NCBI GenBank assembly: GCA_944326135.1
Contig: CALVCU010000006.1
Location: forward strand, 1 to 48,664
Source: an uncultured Ligilactobacillus sp.
Lineage (GTDB): Bacteria; Bacillota; Bacilli; Lactobacillales; Lactobacillaceae
DNA length: 48,664 bases
Direction: 5' to 3'
The notes below the pieces were generated by a model that worked only from the letters and a program-made list of their open reading frames with translations, searched no databases and was not told the origin of the DNA. Below, piece by piece: positions 26,696-35,783 of the stretch. A program made the position numbers and the translations under genes. Position 1 is the stretch's first letter. Every line of letters begins with the position of its first letter.

Positions 26696-26731
26696 AAAAA
26701 TGCGATTGCTTAGTAGCAATCGCATTTTTTT
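26696..26731. terminator. Bidirectional terminator, kinase / ltaS
   Basis: A perfect 15-pair stem AAAAATGCGATTGCT/AGCAATCGCATTTTT with a TAGT loop. Confidence 0.9.
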
Positions 26732-28952
26732 AATTTGAAGAACTTGAGGAACTTAAAGAACTTTCGCTCTCTTGTTCAGAATCTAATTTAGACATTATAC
26801 TTTCTTGATTCAATTGTTTTAAATACTTCTTTGCTGACGAATTTGCACTTGATACATTACTTTCATTTTTATCTGTAGTTTGTAATTCAGGTGCATCGCT
26901 ATTATATTTATCAATTGTTGTCTTATCATGATTTAATGACCAAAGACTATCAGAATGTGTACCTAATTTATTTTCTTGTTCAAGTAATTTAGCATAACCA
27001 TTATGATAATCATAGTTTGATGGATCTACAGGTTTAAAACCTTCTGGAACATAGTAACGAAGTAAATTTTTATTATTCAATGAATCTGACAATGAAAGTT
27101 GTTCTGTAACATGTTTTCGAGCCTTATTGATTTCTTCTTTAACAGTTTTTGAAGGATGTGTAATAATCTTTCCAGTACTGTTTTCATATATAGTATTTCC
27201 AATTACTGTATATTTAGGTGTTACAAAATTATCATTGCGGAATGCAACAACTTGATTATGTTCTGGAGAGAATAAATCCGTACCAAATTGAATATATTTT
27301 TCCGAGTTAATTCCTAGTAAATGTAATAGTGTTGGTAGGAAATCAATTTCTCCACCATATTGATGTTGAACACCACCATTGTTATCGCCAGGAATATGAA
27401 TCATTAATGGAACACGTTGCATTTGTGCATCATCAAAACTATCCCAGGTTGATGCAGACTTACCTAACAATGGAGCTAATTTTAGATTACGAGTATCTGA
27501 AATGCCATAGTGATCACCATATAAAATAATCAAGGAATTATCATACAAACCACTTTTTTTCAAATAATCAAAGAATTCTTGGAGCGCTTGATCCAAATAA
27601 TGAGCAGTAACAAAATAATTGTTTACAGAACTATCATCTGTATTGGCAGCATCAAATGATTTATTTTTTTGATCAATTACAAATGGAAAATGGTTAGATA
27701 AAGTAATATATTTTACATAAAATGGTTGTTGCATATGTTCAAGATATTTAATTGAATCGTGGAACATTAATTTATCTTTCATTCCATATTCAGTTAAGTT
27801 ATTCGAGTTTGTGTTGAAATAACTTGAATCAAAGAAATATTGGTATCCTAAATTCTTATATACATTATCTCGATTCCAAAATGAACCATTATTTCCATGA
27901 AATACGCCAGTAGTATAGCCTTCAGTTTGGTTTAAAATGGCAGGCGCACCTTCAAATGTATTATCTGATCCTAATGCAGAAAATAATGAACCTTGTGGTA
28001 AACCGAATGTTCCAGTTTCTAGCATATTTTCAGCATCAGAAGTTTTACCTTGTCCAACTTGATTAAAGAAGTTATCAAAACTATAAAACTCTTTTCCATT
28101 ATATAAACTATTTAGAAAAGGAGTAACTTCTTTATCGTTTAATTTGAAATTAATCAAAAACTGTTCAAAACTTTCTAAATGAATAATAATGACGTTTTTA
28201 TTTTTTGCTACCCCAAACATTTTTGAATTAGGCTGAGCATAATTCTCTTGATTAAATTTAAGAATTTTATTCAAGTCTGAACTTTCTGCACTATTACGAG
28301 CATGATTATTTTTTGCAGTTTTAATTGCATCATACACTGTAAAGGTATCTAGTCCTAAATATTTAACTAAATATTCTCTATCAAAAGTTCTAGTTAATAA
28401 TTGAGGACGATCAATTTCACCTAAAACAATATTAAAAAGCAACATGAATAATGAAAAAGAAGTCATTGCAACAGCTTGTTTTTTAGGAATTGGATTTGGA
28501 TCAACTTTCAGAAATTTAGTTATAAAACCAATAGCAATTAAAATTAAGTCACTAACTATAATTAAATCTTGAGGTTTAAGTAAAGCAAATGAGCTTGTGC
28601 TTAAGCCTTCTGAAACAGTTGAATATCCAAGTATTACGTTCATTGTCATAAAATCAGTGAATTCACGATAATAAATTACATTGAACATTAATAAAGCAGT
28701 GTTAGCAATATAAATTAATGTCATAAAAATATATGCAGGGACACCACGTTTTATATATAACGCTATTCCTAATAGTAAAAGCGTAGTTGCGATTGGGTTA
28801 ATTAAAAGAACAAAATATTGATACAGTCCTTTAACACCCAGATGAAAATCGATGAAGTAAACTAAAATAGTTTTTAACCAGAAAAGAAAGGTTAAAAGTG
28901 TGAAATAACCCCACCGAGTGTTTAAAAACTGATGTATTTTTTTGAAATGCAC
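26730..28952 (-). CDS. LtaS-type lipoteichoic acid synthase (polyglycerolphosphate polymerase)
   Basis: It transfers glycerolphosphate from phosphatidylglycerol to grow the lipoteichoic acid chain outside the membrane. 740 residues. Five N-terminal helices (about 15-180), a linker, then the extracellular sulfatase-like domain with metal ligand Glu260 in IIIHLESFEQF, catalytic Thr304 in GQGKTSDAEN, FHGNNGSFWNRD, YITLSNHFPF and ILYGDHYG. The C terminus is a Ser-rich tail. It begins at a GTG, with AAAGGA 12 bases before it, a long spacing, and a short inverted repeat (ACGG/CCGT) over the start codon. Paralogues such as an LTA primase are not excluded. Confidence 0.93.
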   Translation of the reverse strand: MHFKKIHQFLNTRWGYFTLLTFLFWLKTILVYFIDFHLGVKGLYQYFVLLINPIATTLLLLGIALYIKRGVPAYIFMTLIYIANTALLMFNVIYYREFTDFMTMNVILGYSTVSEGLSTSSFALLKPQDLIIVSDLILIAIGFITKFLKVDPNPIPKKQAVAMTSFSLFMLLFNIVLGEIDRPQLLTRTFDREYLVKYLGLDTFTVYDAIKTAKNNHARNSAESSDLNKILKFNQENYAQPNSKMFGVAKNKNVIIIHLESFEQFLINFKLNDKEVTPFLNSLYNGKEFYSFDNFFNQVGQGKTSDAENMLETGTFGLPQGSLFSALGSDNTFEGAPAILNQTEGYTTGVFHGNNGSFWNRDNVYKNLGYQYFFDSSYFNTNSNNLTEYGMKDKLMFHDSIKYLEHMQQPFYVKYITLSNHFPFVIDQKNKSFDAANTDDSSVNNYFVTAHYLDQALQEFFDYLKKSGLYDNSLIILYGDHYGISDTRNLKLAPLLGKSASTWDSFDDAQMQRVPLMIHIPGDNNGGVQHQYGGEIDFLPTLLHLLGINSEKYIQFGTDLFSPEHNQVVAFRNDNFVTPKYTVIGNTIYENSTGKIITHPSKTVKEEINKARKHVTEQLSLSDSLNNKNLLRYYVPEGFKPVDPSNYDYHNGYAKLLEQENKLGTHSDSLWSLNHDKTTIDKYNSDAPELQTTDKNESNVSSANSSAKKYLKQLNQESIMSKLDSEQESESSLSSSSSSN

Positions 28953-29070
28953 GGCTTATAACCGTCCTTTCTTTTAAAAATTAAACCAAACATACAAAGT
29001 ATATAATAAACTAGAAGTGCTTGTTAAGTTAAGTGTTTTTTATATTTATTAATAATTAATTTGAGTTTTT

Positions 29071-29109
29071 ATGAAAGCCCTTGCAAAAAATAAAGAAATC
29101 GTTTACAAT
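29071..29109 (+). promoter_or_regulatory. Promoter of glcU-like gene bracketed by two cre-like boxes
   Basis: TTGCAA (29081-29086), a 17-base spacer and TACAAT (29104-29109). ATGAAAGCCCTTGCA (29071-29085) and AGAAATCGTTTACA (29094-29107) each match the cre consensus with one mismatch and cover the -35 and -10. Confidence 0.6.
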
Positions 29110-29149
29110 ACATAATTGTTATGAATAAAGAGAAGAAAGAGGTATGAAT

Positions 29150-30019
29150 ATGTTTATTGCACTTATTCCTGCATTAGCATGGGGAAGTATTGGATTAATT
29201 AGTGGAAAATTAGGTGGAACAGCAAATCAACAAACTTTAGGAATGACGTGGGGAGCATTGCTTTTCGCGATTGTAATGACTTTATCAAATTGGAATCATT
29301 TTATTTCTATTAGTTCCTGGAAGTTATGGTTAGTTGGATTAATTTCAGGATTATTTTGGAGTTTAGGGCAAAATCAACAATTTCATGCGATGAAATCAGT
29401 AGGAATTTCTAAAACCGTTCCAATTTCTACTGGGGCACAGTTAGTTACAAATGCTTTAGCAGGTGTAATATTGTTTCATGAGTGGAAAACAACAAGACAG
29501 TTATCAATTGGATCAGTAGCAATTATTATATTAGTAATTGGTGCAACGTTAACAGCGTTGAGAGATAAAAAGAATAAAGAAGTAAACAGTGAACGTATTC
29601 ACGAAGATTGGCGAGCAGGCTCAAGAGCTTTAATTTTATCTACATTAGGATATTTAGGATATACAGTAGTTGTTACAGCAACTGGAGTAGATACGAAAGC
29701 AATGGTTCTGCCACAAGCTTTAGGAATGGTAATTGGTGCTTCAATGTTTGCTTTAGGTAAAAAAGCATTTGAAAAAGAAACTTATAAAAATATAATCACT
29801 GGGTTAGTATGGGGAACCGGTAATTTCTTTATGTTCGAAGCAACTACGTTAGTAGGGTTAGCAGTTAGTTTTTCATTTTCACAAATGGGAATAGTTATTT
29901 CAACTTTTGGTTCAATTCTATTTTTAGGTGAAAAGAAAACTAAAAAAGAATGGGTATATGTAATTTTAGGTTCTTTAATGGTTATTGTTGGTGGATTTTT
30001 ACTTGGATTATTAAAATAA
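29150..30019 (+). CDS. GlcU-type glucose uptake protein (GRP transporter)
   Basis: A proton-coupled sugar permease of the glucose/ribose porter family, about 289 residues with ten membrane helices. IALIPALAWGSIGLISGKLGG at the N terminus, SGLFWSLGQNQQFHAMKSVG, SKTVPISTGAQLVTNALAGV and GLVWGTGNFFMFEAT are family hallmarks. I take ATG 29150, seven bases after AAGAGG; ATG 29144 is too close. It lies directly before pgi, though with its own terminator. The promoter is covered by cre-like boxes, so non-PTS glucose uptake is probably repressed when rapidly used sugars are present. Confidence 0.9.
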   Translation: MFIALIPALAWGSIGLISGKLGGTANQQTLGMTWGALLFAIVMTLSNWNHFISISSWKLWLVGLISGLFWSLGQNQQFHAMKSVGISKTVPISTGAQLVTNALAGVILFHEWKTTRQLSIGSVAIIILVIGATLTALRDKKNKEVNSERIHEDWRAGSRALILSTLGYLGYTVVVTATGVDTKAMVLPQALGMVIGASMFALGKKAFEKETYKNIITGLVWGTGNFFMFEATTLVGLAVSFSFSQMGIVISTFGSILFLGEKKTKKEWVYVILGSLMVIVGGFLLGLLK

Positions 30020-30034
30020 AAATATTAATTTACT

Positions 30035-30064
30035 TAACTATGACGACTGTCATAGTTATTTTTA
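30035..30064 (+). terminator. Terminator of glcU-like gene
   Basis: TAACTATGAC/GTCATAGTTA stem with a GACT loop and a T-rich tail. Confidence 0.85.
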
Positions 30065-30159
30065 TTGTGATTAAAAGATATATTATTATTGTTTAAGGGT
30101 TTATAAGTAAAAATAATAATTTATCTTGTTTTTTATGTGCCATTTAAGCAAATTTATTG

Positions 30160-30165
30160 TATAAT
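30160..30165 (+). promoter_or_regulatory. -10 element of pgi
   Basis: Consensus TATAAT 40 bases before the pgi start, preceded by TTG; the -35 is weak. Confidence 0.45.
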
Positions 30166-30205
30166 GATAGCGTACAAAATATTGATAGCAAAAGGAGATA
30201 TTACG

Positions 30206-31558
30206 ATGGCTCATATTAAATTTGATAGCTCAAACTTAGGCAAGTTTGTTAATGATTACGAACTTGGTCAAATGCAAGCAATGGTTAATGCTGCAGACGA
30301 AGAATTACGTCAAGGCACAGGTGCTGGTAATGATTTCTTAGGTTGGATGGATTTACCAGTAGATTATGATAAGGATGAATTTGATCGCATTAAAAAAGCA
30401 GCTAAAAAAATTCAATCAGATTCAGAAGTTTTAGTTGTTTTAGGAATCGGTGGTTCATACTTAGGTGCACGTGCTGCAATTGAATTCTTAAATAATAACT
30501 TCTTTAACATTATTGGTGCAGATAAGCGCAATGCTCCACAAATTTTCTTTGCTGGTGATTCATTATCTTCATCATATTTATATAATTTATTAGATGTTAT
30601 TGGCGATCGTGATTTTTCAGTTAACGTAATTTCTAAATCAGGTACAACTCTTGAACCTGCCATGGCATTCAGAATTTTCAAAGAAAAATTGGAAGAAAAG
30701 TATGGTAAGGAAGGCGCACGTGAACGTATTTATGCAACAACAGACCGTGCTCGTGGAGCTTTAAAGACATTAGCTGATGATGAAGGATATGAAGAATTTA
30801 TTATTCCTGATGACATTGGTGGACGTTTCTCAGTATTAACACCTGTTGGATTATTACCAATCGCTGCTTCAGGTGTAGATATTGATCAATTGATGAAGGG
30901 TGCTGCAGATGCACGTGAAGCATACTCAGATCCTGATTTGACAAAGAATGAAGCATACCAATATGCTGCATTACGTAATATCTTATTCCGTAAAGGATAC
31001 AATATTGAATTACTTGAAAATTATGAACCATCATTAATGTACTTCACAGAATGGTGGAAACAATTAATGGGTGAATCAGAAGGTAAAGATGGCAAAGGAA
31101 TTTATCCATCATCAGCTAACTTTACAACTGACTTACACTCATTAGGTCAATACATCCAAGAAGGTCGTCGTGTATTAATGGAAACAGTTATCAGTGTTGA
31201 TAAACCAAACCATGATATTGATGTACCAATGGATGATAAGAACTTAGATGGTTTGAACTATTTGAAGGGCAAGACAATGGATTATGCAAATAAAAAGGCA
31301 TGTCAAGGTGTTGTATTAGCCCACACAGATGGTGGAGTGCCACAAATGTTGATTAACATTCCAGATCAAACAGAATATACATTAGGTTACTTAATGTACT
31401 TCTTTGAAATTGCTGTAGCTATTTCTGGATACTTAAATGGTGTAAATCCATTTAATCAACCAGGTGTTGAAGCATACAAACAAAACATGTTTGCTTTATT
31501 AGGTCGTCCTGGATATGAAGAAAAAACTAAAGAATTAGACGAACGTTTAAACAAATAG
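30206..31558 (+). CDS. pgi: Glucose-6-phosphate isomerase
   Basis: It interconverts glucose-6-phosphate and fructose-6-phosphate, linking glycolysis with the GlmS branch. 450 residues from ATG 30206, eight bases after AAAGGAG; the longer upstream extension is not family-like. Motifs: [66 protein letters not shown] with the catalytic glutamate, and [20 protein letters not shown] with the catalytic lysine. Codon choice shows moderate high-expression bias. Confidence 0.97.
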   Translation: MAHIKFDSSNLGKFVNDYELGQMQAMVNAADEELRQGTGAGNDFLGWMDLPVDYDKDEFDRIKKAAKKIQSDSEVLVVLGIGGSYLGARAAIEFLNNNFFNIIGADKRNAPQIFFAGDSLSSSYLYNLLDVIGDRDFSVNVISKSGTTLEPAMAFRIFKEKLEEKYGKEGARERIYATTDRARGALKTLADDEGYEEFIIPDDIGGRFSVLTPVGLLPIAASGVDIDQLMKGAADAREAYSDPDLTKNEAYQYAALRNILFRKGYNIELLENYEPSLMYFTEWWKQLMGESEGKDGKGIYPSSANFTTDLHSLGQYIQEGRRVLMETVISVDKPNHDIDVPMDDKNLDGLNYLKGKTMDYANKKACQGVVLAHTDGGVPQMLINIPDQTEYTLGYLMYFFEIAVAISGYLNGVNPFNQPGVEAYKQNMFALLGRPGYEEKTKELDERLNK

Positions 31559-31578
31559 TTTTTAATATTTAAGATTGT

Positions 31579-31615
31579 AAAAAAAGAGACTATATCATAT
31601 AGTCTCTTTTTTTAT
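31579..31615 (+). terminator. Terminator of pgi
   Basis: A perfect 16-pair stem (31579-31594 with 31598-31613) with TCA loop and seven T. Confidence 0.92.
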
Positions 31616-31747
31616 TTATGAAGTTTAAATTAGAAAAAGTAAAACAATAACTACAAAAAGTAACATTTCACTAATAAAACTAACAAAATTCATGAAAATA
31701 CTTTACAATAGAAAGAAAGGAAGAAAATTCTGAAGGGAGATAAATGC

Positions 31748-32224
31748 ATGATTGCTAAATCTGCAGCAGATTTAATCAATAAACAAAAAGAACATTTTTT
31801 AATTTCTGCTGATCAAGTTGCTAATGTTTTTGAAAAAAATCATTTAGACCATGCTTTTTTAGTGTTAACTAAAATTGGTTATTCGAAAATTCCGGTTTTA
31901 GATAAAGATCAACATTTTAAAGGATTAATTTCTTTATCAATGATTACTGAATCAATGTTAGGATTGAATGGCATTGACCCAAGTAATTTAAGTCAACGAC
32001 AAGTTTGTGAAGTAATGCAAAAAGATGTCCCTGTTATAACTGATAATGATTCGTTAGAAGAAGTTCTTCATTTGTTAGTTGATCAGCCATTCTTAGTTGT
32101 AGTAGATAGTGAAAATATTTTTAAGGGGATTATTACTAGACGAGAGTTAATGAAAGCTATCAATTACATGGTACATGAATTAGATAAAAAATATGAAGTA
32201 AATTTAAGAGAAAATCTTAGTTAA
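31748..32224 (+). CDS. CBS-pair protein, CbpB/DarB-like c-di-AMP-binding protein
   Basis: A 158-residue cytoplasmic protein made of two CBS domains (about 15-70 and 85-145). The overall sequence, with NKQKEHFLISADQVANV, HAFLVLTKIGYSKIPVLD, LISLSMITESMLGL and the QPFLVVVDSENIFKGIITRR block, closely follows YkuL/DarB/CbpB, which binds c-di-AMP and, when unliganded, stimulates the stringent-response enzyme Rel and pyruvate carboxylase in other Firmicutes. Whether that holds here is inference. GGGAGAT precedes the ATG. The c-di-AMP synthase gene is in the same window at 11448. Confidence 0.82.
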   Translation: MIAKSAADLINKQKEHFLISADQVANVFEKNHLDHAFLVLTKIGYSKIPVLDKDQHFKGLISLSMITESMLGLNGIDPSNLSQRQVCEVMQKDVPVITDNDSLEEVLHLLVDQPFLVVVDSENIFKGIITRRELMKAINYMVHELDKKYEVNLRENLS

Positions 32225-32264
32225 AAAAATGCAAGCAAGAATTTTTCTTGCTTGCATTTTTTTA
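32223..32264. terminator. Bidirectional terminator, CBS protein / MscS
   Basis: A perfect 19-pair stem (32223-32241 with 32245-32263) with a TTT loop, overlapping both stop codons. Confidence 0.92.
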
Positions 32265-33170
32265 TTTTTCGCTTTGATTCATTGATAATTCAAGTGGGCT
32301 AGTTGGAACTGTAATTCCTGCATCTTTTAAAGCTTCAAGATATGCATGAAGGAACTCTCTTTGAATAATCGCTTGAGATCCATTTTTTACCATGATTACA
32401 ACTCTAAAAACAAGTTCTCCTTTTCCTATATCAACAGGTCCTTGAATAATAGGACCAGATGTAATATCGTCATTTTTTAAAGTTTTATTGACTTTTTCAA
32501 TAATCTTGGTCATTTTTTCAATATTAGTTGTGGGTTCTATTCTTATATTAATAACAGCTCTCATAGGATTACGGGACATATTTGAAACAATTGTAATATT
32601 TCTATTTGGAACAAAATTTAGGGTTCCATCTGCACTTAAAATTTGAGTAGTACGCAAGCCAATTGCATATACAGTTCCTTCTATATTAGAAACTTTTACA
32701 TTATCTCCAACAACAAATTGTTGTTCAAGTAAAATAAAAAATCCAGTAACTACATCAGTAACAAATCCTTGAGCTCCAAGGCCTAAAGCAACACTTGCAA
32801 TTCCGGCACCAGCAAGTAATGTTCCTACCGGAATGCCAAATAATGATAAAATTGCATAAATAAGGAAGAAGAGCATAACGTAATGGAAAATATTATTTAC
32901 TAGTGTATATATTGTTCGAATGCGTCCATCCGAAATTTGAGTTTGTTTTTTTGAAGTATGTAAAATTAATTTGCGAATAAGTTTTTTTCCTAAAGAATTA
33001 ATTAATGCAAATGTTATACAAATTAAAATAAAAGTAATAGATTTACTAATGATAATTGAAATTATTTTATCCCAATCAATATTATTAATAAAATTTGAAA
33101 TAATATTTTTTTTAGCTATATTTGCATGTTGTTGAATGGTTAAGCTTAAAATTGTAAAAGTGTTATACAA
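32262..33170 (-). CDS. Small-conductance mechanosensitive channel (MscS family)
   Basis: It opens under membrane tension to release solutes on hypo-osmotic shock. About 302 residues: three membrane helices (about 35-60, 80-105, 110-135), with the pore-lining TM3 LLAGAGIASVALGLGAQGFV and the adjacent VVTGFFILLEQQFVVGDNVK, then the beta domain GTVYAIGLRTTQI and FVPNRNI. I choose TTG 33170, seven bases after GGAGGG; GTG 33185 lies within that ribosome site. It converges on the c-di-AMP-binding CBS gene. Confidence 0.92.
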   Translation of the reverse strand: MYNTFTILSLTIQQHANIAKKNIISNFINNIDWDKIISIIISKSITFILICITFALINSLGKKLIRKLILHTSKKQTQISDGRIRTIYTLVNNIFHYVMLFFLIYAILSLFGIPVGTLLAGAGIASVALGLGAQGFVTDVVTGFFILLEQQFVVGDNVKVSNIEGTVYAIGLRTTQILSADGTLNFVPNRNITIVSNMSRNPMRAVINIRIEPTTNIEKMTKIIEKVNKTLKNDDITSGPIIQGPVDIGKGELVFRVVIMVKNGSQAIIQREFLHAYLEALKDAGITVPTSPLELSMNQSEK

Positions 33171-33272
33171 AATATATCCCTCCACTAATTAATAGTTAGT
33201 ATTATAACAAATAATTAAGATCTATTTGCATTGATTATTAAAATGAGTTATATTTTTTGAGTGATTGATATC

Positions 33273-33281
33273 TGTTATAAT
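33273..33281 (+). promoter_or_regulatory. Extended -10 promoter of the DUF948/YtxH pair
   Basis: TGT-TATAAT, a perfect extended -10, about 100 bases before the first gene; no clear -35 beyond a T run. Confidence 0.5.
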
Positions 33282-33382
33282 ATAAAGATAAGCTGTTTAT
33301 TATATCTAGAATGTATATTATTGCCCTTTTATTTATTAAATGATATTCTAAAATTATAGACAGTCAGACAGGAGGGATTTAC

Positions 33383-33805
33383 TTGGCGATGACATTTGGA
33401 CAATTAGCCGGTATTATTGCGGCAATTGCTTTTTTAATTTTAGTAGTGTTCTTGTGTCGGGTATTGGCAAAGTTAGTTAAAACAGTATCTCAATTAACAA
33501 GTACATTGAATTCTGTAACTAAAGATGCAGATAATATTTCTGACCAAGTCGAGAAACTTTTAGATAAGACTAATATTTTAATGGCTGATATAAATGAAAA
33601 ATCACAAAAAGTAGAACCACTTTTTGATACAATTGCGGATTTAAGTGAGAGTGTTTCTGATTTAAATGCGGCAAGTAGAAATATGGCAGTAAAAATATCA
33701 GAATCGGCCAAAGATTCATCAAAGATAAAAAAAGCTTCAACTTTATTTAGTGTTGGGAAACATGCATTTGGTGCAGTAAATAAAGCAAAAGCAAAAAAGA
33801 AATAA
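33383..33805 (+). CDS. DUF948 family membrane-anchored protein
   Basis: A 140-residue protein with one N-terminal helix (about 7-28) followed by a long heptad-rich helix region (LAKLVKTVSQLTSTLNSVTK through SVSDLNAASRNMAVKISESA), predicted coiled coil, and a Lys/Ala-rich C terminus. This is the DUF948 pattern, general-stress type, often next to YtxH. It starts at TTG 33383, seven bases after GGAGG. It forms a two-gene operon with the next gene and lies divergent from mscS. Function is unknown. Confidence 0.85.
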   Translation: MAMTFGQLAGIIAAIAFLILVVFLCRVLAKLVKTVSQLTSTLNSVTKDADNISDQVEKLLDKTNILMADINEKSQKVEPLFDTIADLSESVSDLNAASRNMAVKISESAKDSSKIKKASTLFSVGKHAFGAVNKAKAKKK

Positions 33806-33823
33806 TTTAGGAGGGTTTTTATT

Positions 33824-34312
33824 ATGAAGAAAGGTTTTTTAGTAGGGTTAGGTGCAGTTGCTGCAAGTGCATTTGTGATTTCAAAGAAATTAACTGAATC
33901 ACAAAAGGATAAAATTGCGATGAAAGTAGATGAGTTAATGCTTAATATGCGTGATACAGCAGTTAAGTATGATAAATATGCTCATGAATATTTAGATGAA
34001 AATCGTGATACTATTAACCATTTTAAAGAAAATGTAAACGAAAAAATTAATCATGTAAAAAATAATTCAGCTGTTTCTGATGCTTTTTCATCATTAAAAA
34101 AGGCAACATCTGATTTAAAAGACTACATGAATGAAAGTCAAAATGAAATTAACGATTCTGATGATGATGCAGTTATGCAAGATGATATTATCATTGATGG
34201 AACAGACTTGCATGATTTTGAAGATTCAGAATTAGAAACACAAGTTTTCTATCCAGAAGGTTGGCGTGAACCAGCTAAAAGTTTAGATGATAATAGCGAA
34301 CCACAATTATAA
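33824..34312 (+). CDS. YtxH-like protein
   Basis: A 162-residue protein with a short N-terminal hydrophobic segment (KKGFLVGLGAVAASAFVI), a long amphipathic helical middle (about 25-110), then a very acidic stretch (DSDDDAVMQDD and DLHDFEDSELE) and a Pro-containing tail. This fits the YtxH general-stress family seen after DUF948 genes. TTTAGGAGGG precedes the ATG. Membrane association and a stress role are inferred from family context only. Confidence 0.75.
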   Translation: MKKGFLVGLGAVAASAFVISKKLTESQKDKIAMKVDELMLNMRDTAVKYDKYAHEYLDENRDTINHFKENVNEKINHVKNNSAVSDAFSSLKKATSDLKDYMNESQNEINDSDDDAVMQDDIIIDGTDLHDFEDSELETQVFYPEGWREPAKSLDDNSEPQL

Positions 34313-34333
34313 TCTTTACTAATTATATTGTTT

Positions 34334-34387
34334 AAATAAAAAGTGTTATGTTGAAACAGTTAAGTTCAACATAACACTTTTTATTTA
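34334..34387. terminator. Bidirectional terminator, YtxH-like / pepQ
   Basis: A 21-pair perfect stem (34335-34355 with 34365-34385) with a nine-base loop, flanked by A and T tracts; it overlaps the pepQ stop. Confidence 0.92.
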
Positions 34388-35484
34388 ATAGGAATAATTT
34401 TTAAATCTTTTGAAGTGTGAGTGAAAGGTTTGCATCCATTTTCAGTAACATGAACACAGTCTTCAATTCTAACTCCAGCAAAGCCAGGAATGTAAATTCC
34501 AGGTTCGATTGAGAAACACATACCAGGTTTTAATTCCATATCGTTGCCTTCCATAATTGATGGAAATTCGTGTTCACTTTGTCCCATTCCATGACCTAAT
34601 CGATGAATAAAGTATTCACCATATCCGGCTTTATCAATTATATTTCGTGCTATTTCATCTAATTTAGATGCTGGAATTCCAGGCTTAACAGCATCTTGAG
34701 CAGCCAATTGAGCTTCTAAACATACTTTATAAATGTCTTTTTGTTTGTCATCGATTTCTCCAAAAGCAACTGTTCGAGTCGCATCAGAAATATAACCATC
34801 ATACACGACCCCTAAATCAAATAAAACCATTTCATGAGGTTGAATTAAATCTTTTGTTGGGGCACCATGAGGATCAGCGGCATTTTTTCCATTTTGAATA
34901 ATAGTATCGAAACTCATATGCATTATTCCTTTTTTCATTAATGCATATTGAATTTCAGCAACAATATCTTGTTCACTTAAATTTTTCTTTAATGCATTAA
35001 ATCCAGTTTCAAATGCAAAATCAGCCCATTGACCAGCGATTTCTAATTTTTTAATTTCATCTGGAGTTTTAATCAATTTTTCTTTTTCAATTATTGGAGT
35101 TAAATCACCAATAAATTTTGCATTTGGATATTGATTTTTTATGGATTCATAACGTTCGACTGTTAAGTTTCCTTTTTCAATAGCCCAATTTTCAGGATTT
35201 TTATTAATTTTATCAATGTGCTCCTTAATTAAAGCATATGGGTTTTCATGATCTAAATAACCATATACGGGATATTTCCAGCCGACTTTCTTTACTGACT
35301 CAACTTCCAAAGCGGGAGCAAAAATAAATGGTTCATGATCAGGAAAAATGAATAATGCTAATACACGTTCAATAGGATCGCTTTCGAATCCTGTAAAATA
35401 GGCAATGTTGCGAAAATCACTAATATATGCAATATCAAGATGCTTTTCAACTAACCATTGTTGGATTTCGTCTAAATGTGACAA
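34381..35484 (-). CDS. pepQ: Xaa-Pro dipeptidase PepQ (M24 family)
   Basis: A cytoplasmic metallopeptidase that cleaves Xaa-Pro dipeptides from casein-type peptides. 367 residues starting at TTG 35484 after AAAGGGATG. The pita-bread metal ligands are visible in VLFDLGVVYDGYISDATRT (two Asp), HRLGHGMGQSEHE (His), FSIEPGIYIPG (Glu) and VRIEDCVHVTENG (Glu). It is divergent from ccpA, the conserved lactobacillus arrangement, with a cre box in the shared 299-base intergenic region. Confidence 0.95.
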   Translation of the reverse strand: MSHLDEIQQWLVEKHLDIAYISDFRNIAYFTGFESDPIERVLALFIFPDHEPFIFAPALEVESVKKVGWKYPVYGYLDHENPYALIKEHIDKINKNPENWAIEKGNLTVERYESIKNQYPNAKFIGDLTPIIEKEKLIKTPDEIKKLEIAGQWADFAFETGFNALKKNLSEQDIVAEIQYALMKKGIMHMSFDTIIQNGKNAADPHGAPTKDLIQPHEMVLFDLGVVYDGYISDATRTVAFGEIDDKQKDIYKVCLEAQLAAQDAVKPGIPASKLDEIARNIIDKAGYGEYFIHRLGHGMGQSEHEFPSIMEGNDMELKPGMCFSIEPGIYIPGFAGVRIEDCVHVTENGCKPFTHTSKDLKIIPIK

Positions 35485-35516
35485 TTAAATTCATCCCTTT
35501 CAAATAACTTATTTTA

Positions 35517-35525
35517 AGTATAGCA
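35517..35525 (-). promoter_or_regulatory. Promoter of pepQ
   Basis: Minus-strand extended -10, TGC-TATACT, 33 bases before the pepQ start, with a weak -35 (TTTAAT at 35539-35544). Confidence 0.5.
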
Positions 35526-35699
35526 TAGGTTATAGCTAATTAAAGAATGATTAAAAAATAATATTAAATATTTTCATTTTGTGAGATGAATTTTATAAAC
35601 AGATTATAAATGGAAAATGAAAAAACATGAAAAAAGTTACAACTTAAATAATAATATTTACAATGAATAAAATGGCTAAAAATAACTAAATAATAACTA

Positions 35700-35736
35700 T
35701 TGAAACGCTTGCATTTTTTTGAAAACTTTGTTAAAT
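35700..35736 (+). promoter_or_regulatory. cre box and promoter of ccpA
   Basis: TTGAAACGCTTGCA (35700-35713) matches cre with one mismatch and overlaps a -35 TTGCAT (35709-35714); 16 bases later comes TTAAAT (35731-35736). The remainder of the 299-base pepQ-ccpA gap is AT-rich with no other feature that I see. Autoregulation of ccpA through this site is likely. Confidence 0.65.
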
Positions 35737-35783
35737 TAATAGTGGTTTAATGAAAATGAATTAAAAATGGAAGGAGAATTATA

